A stretch of 5,019 bases of DNA, taken from Cyclobacteriaceae bacterium (lineage in GTDB: Bacteria; Bacteroidota; Bacteroidia; Cytophagales; Cyclobacteriaceae). The notes beneath the pieces were generated by a model. That model saw only the letters and a list, made by a program, of their open reading frames with translations. It ran no database searches and was not told where the DNA came from. The position numbers and the translations under genes were made by a program. Position 1 is the first letter of the stretch. Every line of letters begins with the position of its first letter. The stretch lies in the NCBI GenBank assembly GCA_025358195.1, contig JANYKP010000368.1, forward strand, positions 1 to 5,019, given 5' to 3'. Shown here piece after piece: positions 1-5,019 of this stretch.

Positions 1-272
1 ACGCTCTCCCGGATCACGGTATTATCCCCGATAAATGTCTCCGTTTTCTCACCGGCGAACTTCAAATCCTGTGGGATGGAGGACACCGAAGCCCCCGGGT
101 AAACTTTTACATTCTTACCCAATCGGGAACCTTCCCAAATCACAGCGTTGGGTCCGATCCAACTGCCGTCACCGATCGTTACATCTTTTTGAATCGTGGC
201 AAAAGGTTCGATCACCACATTGCTGCCGATGACAGCTTCTGGATGTACATTGGCTAATGGATGATAACTCAT
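1..272 (-). CDS. lpxA: Acyl-ACP--UDP-N-acetylglucosamine O-acyltransferase (LpxA), N-terminal third, cut by the window edge
   Basis: LpxA catalyses the first step of lipid A synthesis in the cytoplasm, moving a 3-hydroxyacyl chain from acyl carrier protein to the 3-OH of UDP-GlcNAc. The 90 visible residues start MSYHPLANVHPEAVIG and show left-handed beta-helix hexapeptide repeats (AVIGSN, VTIGDG, WIGPNA, RLGKNV). They continue into QDLKFAGE (about residues 68-75), which matches the QDLKYAGE segment of E. coli LpxA, whose Asp and Lys contact the sugar nucleotide. The last visible part, IGDNTVIRES, precedes the catalytic histidine region, which lies outside the window. The family is usually about 255-265 residues, so roughly two thirds is missing. 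The ATG at 272 overlaps the TGA stop of lpxC-fabZ as ATGA, which supports this start and suggests translational coupling. A generic hexapeptide acyltransferase is unlikely given the QDLK motif and the neighbours. Confidence 0.95.
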   Translation of the reverse strand, partial: MSYHPLANVHPEAVIGSNVVIEPFATIQKDVTIGDGSWIGPNAVIWEGSRLGKNVKVYPGASVSSIPQDLKFAGEKTETFIGDNTVIRES

Positions 273-1666
273 GAATCCTTTCGAACAATACTGGCGGTCA
301 TGGTTCCCTCACAAACAAGCGCGTTGCCAACGTAGCCTCTTCCATACATTTTGGCGATGCCTCGCTTTATAGGCGCTAACAAATCGCATTGAATCACAAG
401 GGTGTCTCCGGGTAGGACTTTTTTGCGAAAGCGGAATTCGTCGATGCCTAAAAAAAGGGTCCAATAATTTTCGGGATCCGGTACGGTATTGAGGACAAGG
501 ATACCGCCGATTTGTGCCATGGCTTCTACCTGCAATACGCCAGGCATCAGGGGGTTGCCTGGAAAATGACCTTCAAAGAAGGGTTCGTTCATGGTCACAT
601 TCTTCACACCTGTAACTGTCTCCTTATCAAGGTAGATGATCTTGTCAATGAGCAGAAAAGGATAGCGGTGTGGAAGTGTCTGCATGATCTTGTTGATGTC
701 CATCACGGGAGGAAGTGATGGATTGTAACGTGGGACACCTTTCTTGTCGGACTCCGCCATTGCCTTTTTCAACTTCTTGGCAAAGGCAACATTGGCGGCA
801 TGTCCGGGCCGGGCCGCTAAAATTTGTGCTTTGAGTGGTCGTCCCGCGAGCGCAAGGTCGCCGATAATATCCAGTAGTTTGTGACGGGCTGGCTCGTTGT
901 TGTACCGCAGTTCCACATTGTTAAGAATGCCTTCCTTCTTTACTTCTACGGTTGGCTTGTTAAGCATCCTGGCAATGTTCTCCAACTCGTGAGGTTCAAT
1001 GATCCGGTCTACAATGACAATGGCATTATTGAGATCGCCGCCTTTGATGAGATTGTTTTTATATAACATCTCCAACTCATGAAGAAAACAAAACGTGCGA
1101 CACGAGGCGATTTCTTTTTCAAACTGCTGAATGTTGGTGATCGAAGCATGTTGGCTTCCCAACACAGGTGAATTGTAGTCAATCATCACGGTGACACGGT
1201 AGTCATCGAGCGGCAATGCTGCTATTTCGACATGACGTGCGCTTTCACGGTAAAAAATGCTATCCTGAACTTCAAAAAAATCGCGCAACGCATTTTGCTC
1301 TTCGGTTTCGGCTTCTTTCAGTACATGAACAAACTGTATTGAACTTCCGTCCATGATCGGCGCTTCCGGTCCATCAATCTGGACCATTACATTGTCAATC
1401 TCCAGGCCCACTAGTGCGGCCAGTGTGTGTTCGATTGTGCTGACGCGCGCCCCACTTTGTTCAAGGGTCGTTCCCCTTGACACATCTACGACACGGTCGC
1501 AGTCAGCGTCAATAATCGGTGAGCCGGGGAGGTCTATTCGCTGGAATTTTATTCCATGATTGGGCTTTGCCGGCATGAACGTCAGGGTAGTCTGAACTCC
1601 GGTATGGAGACCAACGCCTGAAATAGTCACCGACTTCTTTATCGTCTGTTGCTTGTGATTAAGCAT
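269..1666 (-). CDS. lpxC/fabZ: Bifunctional UDP-3-O-acyl-N-acetylglucosamine deacetylase / 3-hydroxyacyl-ACP dehydratase (LpxC-FabZ fusion)
   Basis: A 465-residue protein that joins two enzymes. Residues 1 to about 305 are LpxC, the zinc deacetylase that commits UDP-3-O-acyl-GlcNAc to lipid A. Visible motifs are GVGLHTG (17-23), STIEHTLAAL with E79 and zinc ligand H80, RTF at 190-192, RHKLLDIIGDL with H262, K263 and D266, and PGH with H289; these match E. coli E78, H79, T191, H238, K239, D242 and H265. Residues from about 320 to 465 are FabZ, which dehydrates 3-hydroxyacyl-ACP: LPHRYPFLLID with catalytic H333, GHFPGNPLMPGVL at 366-378, and catalytic E381 in EAMAQ. The fused arrangement is known from Bacteroidota; E. 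coli has two separate proteins of 305 and 151 residues. Relative to E. coli LpxC there are about two dozen extra residues at roughly 220-247. The ATG at 1666 places GVGLHTG at the expected distance from the N terminus. There is no Shine-Dalgarno site, and a good promoter match lies just upstream. The gene sits 64 bp after lpxD and overlaps lpxA by 4 bases. Confidence 0.97.
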   Translation of the reverse strand: MLNHKQQTIKKSVTISGVGLHTGVQTTLTFMPAKPNHGIKFQRIDLPGSPIIDADCDRVVDVSRGTTLEQSGARVSTIEHTLAALVGLEIDNVMVQIDGPEAPIMDGSSIQFVHVLKEAETEEQNALRDFFEVQDSIFYRESARHVEIAALPLDDYRVTVMIDYNSPVLGSQHASITNIQQFEKEIASCRTFCFLHELEMLYKNNLIKGGDLNNAIVIVDRIIEPHELENIARMLNKPTVEVKKEGILNNVELRYNNEPARHKLLDIIGDLALAGRPLKAQILAARPGHAANVAFAKKLKKAMAESDKKGVPRYNPSLPPVMDINKIMQTLPHRYPFLLIDKIIYLDKETVTGVKNVTMNEPFFEGHFPGNPLMPGVLQVEAMAQIGGILVLNTVPDPENYWTLFLGIDEFRFRKKVLPGDTLVIQCDLLAPIKRGIAKMYGRGYVGNALVCEGTMTASIVRKDS

Positions 1667-1682
1667 GGATTAAATAAGTGCG

Positions 1683-1714
1683 CAAATTTAACCGGCTGGA
1701 ACGAGTATGCCAAA
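1683..1714 (-). promoter_or_regulatory. Bacteroidota-type promoter upstream of lpxC-fabZ
   Basis: Read on the minus strand, TTTG (plus positions 1711-1714) is followed by exactly 20 bases and then TAAATTTG (1683-1690). This is a full match to the published Bacteroidota housekeeping consensus of TTTG at -33 and TAnnTTTG at -7. Both boxes fall inside the 64-bp gap between lpxD and lpxC-fabZ and point toward lpxC-fabZ. A start a few bases past the -7 box would leave a leader of only about 10 bases before the ATG at 1666. The match is seen directly; activity is inferred. Confidence 0.55.
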
Positions 1715-1730
1715 AGCTTGCGGAACTTGT

Positions 1731-2816
1731 CTAGGATTCTCCGTTTTGGCCGTTCTCGAGGGTTTCAATCGAATTAGCAGCTTGCGCATTAACTTTCTTT
1801 TCAAGTTCCCGGAGCCTGTGATTCAGGTTAGGAAGCTGCTTAAAGACGGCATAGGCCTTGTAATACTCCTTCATATTGAAGGCTGGATACCCGATCAGCC
1901 GTTCCCCTTCTACTGCAATGGATTTGGATATTCCGGCCTGGGCACCGAGACCTGTATTGTTGGCGATGACCAGATGACCAGCAATGCCGACCTGACCGGC
2001 AATCATGCAATTGTCGCCTACTTTTGATGAACCTGAGATGCCGGTTTGCGCAGCAATCACGGTGTTTTTTCCAACCTCGACGTTATGAGCAATCTGAATC
2101 AGATTATCGAGCTTCACGCCCTGCCGGATAATCGTTGAATCACCAAAAAGTGTGGCGCAATCAATCACCGTATTGGCACCGATGGTTACGTTGTCCTCGA
2201 TGATTACATTACCAAGCTGCGGAATCGTTTTATAGGTACCATCTTCCTGGGGTGCAAAGCCAAAACCATCGGAGCCGATCACCGTGCCGGAATGAATGAC
2301 ACAGTTATTGCCGATTTTTGTGCTGGCATAAAGCTTGACGTTGGGGTGAAGAATAACATTATTGCCAAGCATTACATCATCCCCGATAAACACATGCGGA
2401 TAGATCTTTGCGTTGTCGCCAATTTTTACATTGCTGCCTATGTAGGAAAACGCGCCGCGATAGATATTTTTTCCGACGGTCGTTTTCTCGCCAATAAAAC
2501 TTGGCTGCTCAATGCCTGACTTCTGAAAACTGATCAGCTTATGATATTCTTCCAATAAGATCGTAAAACTTGAGTAAGGATCTTCTACCAGTACCAAGGA
2601 AGATTGAATTTCTTTCTTTGGTTGAAAATCCCGTTGTACGATGACCGCAGTAGCATGGGTAGTATAGATGTATTGTTCGTATTTGGGATTAGCCAAAAAA
2701 GCAATCTGGCCTTCTTTTGCATCCTGTATTTTAGCCAGCATGTTGATCTTTTGGTTTCCGTCACCACGGACTTCTCCGCCCAACATACCTGCAATTTGAT
2801 TTAAAGTAAACTCCAT
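1731..2816 (-). CDS. lpxD: UDP-3-O-(3-hydroxyacyl)glucosamine N-acyltransferase (LpxD)
   Basis: LpxD performs the third lipid A step, adding a 3-hydroxyacyl chain from acyl carrier protein to the free amine that LpxC exposes. The 361 residues show the three usual parts. The N-terminal uridine-binding domain (about 1-100) carries FLANPKYEQYIYTT (40-53), like the NPKY segment of E. coli LpxD. A hexapeptide-repeat beta-helix (about 104-305) contains GSDGFGFAP (181-189), IAHNVEVG with H244, the likely catalytic base (E. coli H239), and AGH with H281 (E. coli H276). The C-terminal tail (about 312-345) is helical and charged (LRELEKKV), as expected for the trimer helix that binds ACP. The family is usually about 340-350 residues; the extra length is a polar tail ending NGQNGES. 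The ATG at 2816 starts MEFTLNQIAGMLGG, the normal N terminus. It lies 63 bp after the HD gene on the same strand. Confidence 0.96.
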   Translation of the reverse strand: MEFTLNQIAGMLGGEVRGDGNQKINMLAKIQDAKEGQIAFLANPKYEQYIYTTHATAVIVQRDFQPKKEIQSSLVLVEDPYSSFTILLEEYHKLISFQKSGIEQPSFIGEKTTVGKNIYRGAFSYIGSNVKIGDNAKIYPHVFIGDDVMLGNNVILHPNVKLYASTKIGNNCVIHSGTVIGSDGFGFAPQEDGTYKTIPQLGNVIIEDNVTIGANTVIDCATLFGDSTIIRQGVKLDNLIQIAHNVEVGKNTVIAAQTGISGSSKVGDNCMIAGQVGIAGHLVIANNTGLGAQAGISKSIAVEGERLIGYPAFNMKEYYKAYAVFKQLPNLNHRLRELEKKVNAQAANSIETLENGQNGES

Positions 2817-2840
2817 AAGAAAAGTTAGGGGCTGAGAATC

Positions 2841-2869
2841 AGTTCAGTGTACCCTGTTGTACAAACTGG
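2841..2869. repeat. Dyad-symmetric hairpin in the HD gene / lpxD gap
   Basis: On the plus strand the outer arms are CAGTT (2841-2845) and AACTG (2865-2869), and the inner arms are TGTAC (2849-2853) and GTACA (2860-2864). The loop is six bases, and the only interruption is CAG (2846-2848), a three-base bulge on one side. All ten arm positions pair perfectly. No run of T follows on either strand, so it does not look like a factor-independent terminator. It may be an intercistronic RNA hairpin in the HD-lpxD transcript, or the inner TGTAC-N6-GTACA dyad could be a protein-binding site. Chance cannot be excluded for arms this short. Confidence 0.4.
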
Positions 2870-2879
2870 TAAAGCTTGT

Positions 2880-4109
2880 TTACAAAGATAGGTTTTTGGG
2901 CCAGCATAGGTAGTTTTTTTTCACGATTTTACTCATAGCCTTTATATGGGGGAGATCAGAGGCTTGTGCCACATCTACGAGCTCTCCTGATTTCATTAAA
3001 ATCTGGATTGAATTGCGTTCGGACAAATACGCCTCGTTTGACACCGTGCCGTGAGAAAACATATAGGTCACCTCACTTTTCATTAACTGCCATTCTTTCG
3101 AGATTAAATCCTTGACCTTTTCTATTTCGGATTTTTGAATCGGTTGTGTAGAAAATTTTATTTGAAATAATTTTCTCTCAAGCAACATGGTGCAGAGTTG
3201 CGCCAACACACGGTCAGGATGCGATTGCCAATGTTTAATCGCTCCCCACACGTCATGGTCGTCAAGATTACCATAGGCTTTTAAGAGATTTCTTTTTTCA
3301 ACAAAATCATCCAGGGTAAACCGATGGTGAAGAAAAAGTGTAAGCGCTTCACTGGCAGGTAGCTGTTCGCCGGAACGAACAAGATATTGAGCCCGCTTGA
3401 TAATGTTGACCAGAAGTCGCTCAGCACTTACACTGGTTTTGTGTAAGTACACCTGCCAGTACATGAGTCTTCGGGCATTCAGAAAATTTTCGATGTTATA
3501 TATTCCTTTTTCCTCCACCACCAACTGCCCCTTCACAACATTCATCATGGCAATGATTCGGTCGGTACCAATGGTCCCTTCTCTGACGCCTGTAAAAAAA
3601 CTGTCACGGTTCAAATAATCGAGCCGATCGATGTCCAATTGGGAACTCACTAATTGATGCAGGAACTTTTTTGAATAGGTGTTCTGAAAGATTTTCAAGG
3701 CCAGCGTAAGCCCTCCGGAAAACTGTCGGTTAAGTTCCTTCATAAAAAGGAAGGAAAGGCTTTCGTGTTTTATATTTTCGAGTAACGTATCCTCCAGAGA
3801 ATGTGAAAACGGTCCGTGACCCGTATCATGAAGAAGGATCGCAATTTGAGCAGCTTCTATTTCTTCTTCAGAAAGATCAATGCCCTTACCGATCAGTATC
3901 TCCAGCGCCTGACGGATGAGATGCATAGCTCCCAATGCGTGATGAAACCGGGTGTGGATCGCCCCTGGGTAGACCAGTTCTGCCAGACCCAACTGGCGGA
4001 TATGGCGCATGCGTTGAAGAAAGGGATGCTCGATCAGGTCAAAAATAAGTTCACTCTTGATCGGGATAAACCCGTAAACCGGGTCGTTTATGATTTTATT
4101 TTTATTCAA
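2880..4109 (-). CDS. HD-superfamily phosphohydrolase (SAMHD1/dNTPase-like family), TTG start
   Basis: A 409-residue cytosolic protein of the HD metal-dependent phosphohydrolase superfamily, in the group of bacterial proteins related to SAMHD1 and dGTPases. The metal set is complete: H57 in RFHHALG, H94-D95 in LLHDTGHGPFSH (92-103), and D161 in DIDRLDYLNRD (159-169). These align with SAMHD1 H167, H206, D207 and D311, and Y165 and D169 also have counterparts in SAMHD1 (Y315, D319). The C-terminal half (about 200-409) is mostly helical with no second domain that I recognise. The substrate cannot be told; a nucleotide is the best guess. The start is TTG at 4109: an in-frame TAA lies 15 bases upstream, no ATG lies between, and the first in-frame ATG (residue 34) would remove conserved sequence, including the KIINDPVYGFI segment near the N terminus. 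It heads the lpxD-lpxC/fabZ-lpxA row and diverges from porX. Confidence 0.88.
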   Translation of the reverse strand: MNKNKIINDPVYGFIPIKSELIFDLIEHPFLQRMRHIRQLGLAELVYPGAIHTRFHHALGAMHLIRQALEILIGKGIDLSEEEIEAAQIAILLHDTGHGPFSHSLEDTLLENIKHESLSFLFMKELNRQFSGGLTLALKIFQNTYSKKFLHQLVSSQLDIDRLDYLNRDSFFTGVREGTIGTDRIIAMMNVVKGQLVVEEKGIYNIENFLNARRLMYWQVYLHKTSVSAERLLVNIIKRAQYLVRSGEQLPASEALTLFLHHRFTLDDFVEKRNLLKAYGNLDDHDVWGAIKHWQSHPDRVLAQLCTMLLERKLFQIKFSTQPIQKSEIEKVKDLISKEWQLMKSEVTYMFSHGTVSNEAYLSERNSIQILMKSGELVDVAQASDLPHIKAMSKIVKKNYLCWPKNLSL

Positions 4110-4173
4110 TCGGTGATCGGTTGTTTATCCGGTGGTTGATTCCTTCCTATTTAATTAACTTGTAGAAAAATCT
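4110..4173. promoter_or_regulatory. Divergent intergenic region between the HD gene and porX
   Basis: This 64-bp gap must hold or adjoin the 5' control sequences of both divergent genes. It is AT-rich toward porX and contains the perfect 8-base palindrome TTAATTAA (4151-4158). I find no complete TTTG / TAnnTTTG pair for porX; the nearest partial is TTAACTTG (4155-4162). No Shine-Dalgarno site precedes the porX ATG. Beyond its position, nothing here is strongly supported. Confidence 0.35.
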
Positions 4174-5019
4174 ATGCAAAGATATTCCATTTTGTGGGCT
4201 GACGATGAGATTGATCTGCTAAAACCCCATATCCTCTTTCTTCAACAGCGTGGCTATGATATTACGCCGGTAAACAATGGTGCCGAGGCGGTTGAGCTAA
4301 ATGAATCCCGTAACTTTGATGTTGTGTTTCTGGATGAACATATGCCCGGCATGTCGGGACTCGAGGCGTTGGGTCTGATCAAGGGGATCAAGCCAAATGT
4401 TCCTGTGGTGATGATCACCAAGAACGAAGAAGAGCAGATCATGGAGGAGGCGATCGGATCGAAGATTGATGACTACCTGATCAAGCCCATTAATCCCAGC
4501 CAAATCTTGTTGTCGGTAAAAAAAATACTGGATAAGAAGAGCCTGGTGATGGAGAAAACAAACTCCGGTTATCAGCAGGAATTCCAAAAAATCAGCATGG
4601 CTTTTTTGGACGATCTTAACCATGAGGAGTGGGCCGACATTTATAAAAAACTGGTGTTTTGGGAATTGCAGATGGACCAGTCGGATGCCAGCATGGGCGA
4701 AGTGCTAGAATCTCAAAAAGTTGAAGCGAACGTAAATTTTTGTCGCTACATCAAACGACACTTCGAAGGATGGCTGAATGATCCCAAGGTTTCAAAACCC
4801 TTGCTGTCGCACCAGGTCATGAAGAAAAAAGTTTTTCCTGAGGTGAATGCAACAAGGCCTTGCTTTTTGATCGTGATCGACAACCTTCGATACGACCAGT
4901 GGAAAGCAATTGAACCCGAGTTATTGGATTATTTCACAATCGAAAAAGAGGAGACATACTACTCCATTCTCCCCACCACAACCGCCTACGCCCGCAATGC
5001 AATTTTTTCCGGTATGCTC
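4174..5019 (+). CDS. porX: PorX-like response regulator with PglZ (alkaline phosphatase superfamily) domain, N-terminal part, cut by the window edge
   Basis: 282 residues are visible of a protein usually about 515-520 long. Residues 1 to about 120 form a response-regulator receiver: acidic pair D10-D11 in ILWADDE, phosphoacceptor D54 in FLDEHMPGMSG, T82 in MITKNEEE and K104 in LIKP. A mostly helical linker follows (about 125-220). The PglZ domain begins near 228 with FLIVIDNLRYDQW, where D236 is the likely first metal ligand, and reaches ILPTTTAYARNAIFSGM (265-281), which holds the threonine expected to be the nucleophile. The receiver-plus-PglZ order is specific to PorX of Bacteroidota, which with the sensor kinase PorY controls type IX secretion genes; phosphodiesterase activity on oligonucleotides has been reported for the PorX PglZ domain. 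The ATG at 4174 gives the usual MxxYxILWADDEIDLLKPHI opening. The gene runs divergently from the HD gene. No broken reading frame is visible. Confidence 0.93.
   Translation, partial: MQRYSILWADDEIDLLKPHILFLQQRGYDITPVNNGAEAVELNESRNFDVVFLDEHMPGMSGLEALGLIKGIKPNVPVVMITKNEEEQIMEEAIGSKIDDYLIKPINPSQILLSVKKILDKKSLVMEKTNSGYQQEFQKISMAFLDDLNHEEWADIYKKLVFWELQMDQSDASMGEVLESQKVEANVNFCRYIKRHFEGWLNDPKVSKPLLSHQVMKKKVFPEVNATRPCFLIVIDNLRYDQWKAIEPELLDYFTIEKEETYYSILPTTTAYARNAIFSGML
4177..4184 (-). promoter_or_regulatory. Possible -7 box for the HD gene, inside the first codons of porX
   Basis: On the minus strand these bases read TATCTTTG, a perfect match to the Bacteroidota -7 box TAnnTTTG, directed toward the HD gene and ending 67 bases before its TTG start. 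There is no TTTG at the expected 19-21 bases upstream (4204-4209 gives no match). If real, the HD-lpxD transcript would start around 4170 and its promoter would overlap the porX start codon region. An 8-base match with four fixed wild cards and no partner box could be chance. Confidence 0.25.

Noticed and set aside
1707..2027. 106-residue plus-strand open frame opposite the end of lpxD
   Set aside because: It lies almost wholly antisense to a well-supported lpxD, its sequence resembles no family I know, and open antisense frames are common over repeat-rich coding DNA.
1713..2879. The 8-base string CAAGCTTT on the minus strand in both the HD/lpxD gap (2872-2879) and the lpxD/lpxC gap (1713-1720)
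   Set aside because: The match is too short, its distance to the downstream start differs between the two copies, and the flanking bases do not agree, so a shared element is not supported.
2817..2879. A terminator between the HD gene and lpxD
   Set aside because: The hairpin there is not followed by a T run in the direction of transcription, so a factor-independent terminator is not supported.
3816..4139. 107-residue plus-strand open frame opposite the start of the HD gene
   Set aside because: It covers the conserved HD motif region in antisense, and the HD gene has full family motifs. No initiation signal or family resemblance was seen.
4143..4150. AGGAAGGA on the minus strand, resembling a Shine-Dalgarno site upstream of the HD gene
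   Set aside because: It is more than 30 bases from the TTG start, has no ATG, GTG or TTG at a proper distance in an open frame, and such sites are little used in this lineage.
4297..4623. 108-residue minus-strand open frame opposite the porX receiver domain
   Set aside because: The plus strand carries a complete receiver domain here, so the antisense frame is a shadow.

Overview
The window reads as ordinary chromosomal DNA from a member of the Bacteroidota, most likely a Cytophagales-type lineage. Three things point there: LpxC and FabZ are fused in one polypeptide, a PorX-type response regulator with a PglZ domain is present (the regulator of the type IX secretion system), and ribosome-binding sites of Shine-Dalgarno type are absent while a Bacteroidota-type promoter (TTTG / TAnnTTTG) is visible. 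The exact genus cannot be told from the sequence.

Layout. Four genes lie on the minus strand and are read from right to left: an HD-superfamily phosphohydrolase (4109 to 2880), lpxD (2816 to 1731), lpxC-fabZ (1666 to 269) and the first third of lpxA (272 to the left edge). The gaps are 63 bp, 64 bp and a 4-base ATGA overlap. One gene lies on the plus strand: a porX-like gene starts at 4174, diverges from the HD gene across a 64-bp gap and runs off the right edge. Coding density is very high, and no gene-free stretch exceeds 65 bp. No RNA genes, mobile elements, CRISPR arrays or factor-independent terminators were seen.

How the genes work together. LpxA, LpxC and LpxD catalyse the first three steps of lipid A synthesis. 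FabZ makes the enoyl-ACP for fatty-acid elongation and so competes with LpxA and LpxD for 3-hydroxyacyl-ACP. The cluster therefore puts the membrane-phospholipid versus lipopolysaccharide branch point in one transcription unit, with FabZ and LpxC tied together as one protein. The HD phosphohydrolase sits first in the same direction; its substrate is unknown. PorX is expected to work in control of type IX secretion and gliding genes, and its link to the other genes is only positional.

The most useful non-coding observation is a full match to the Bacteroidota housekeeping promoter (TTTG, 20 bp, TAAATTTG) in the lpxD/lpxC-fabZ gap. It suggests that lpxC-fabZ-lpxA can be transcribed independently of HD-lpxD. 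Other points are a TTG start codon for the HD gene, a dyad-symmetric hairpin in the HD/lpxD gap and an insertion in LpxC relative to the E. coli enzyme. I found no evidence of a previously undescribed system in this window.
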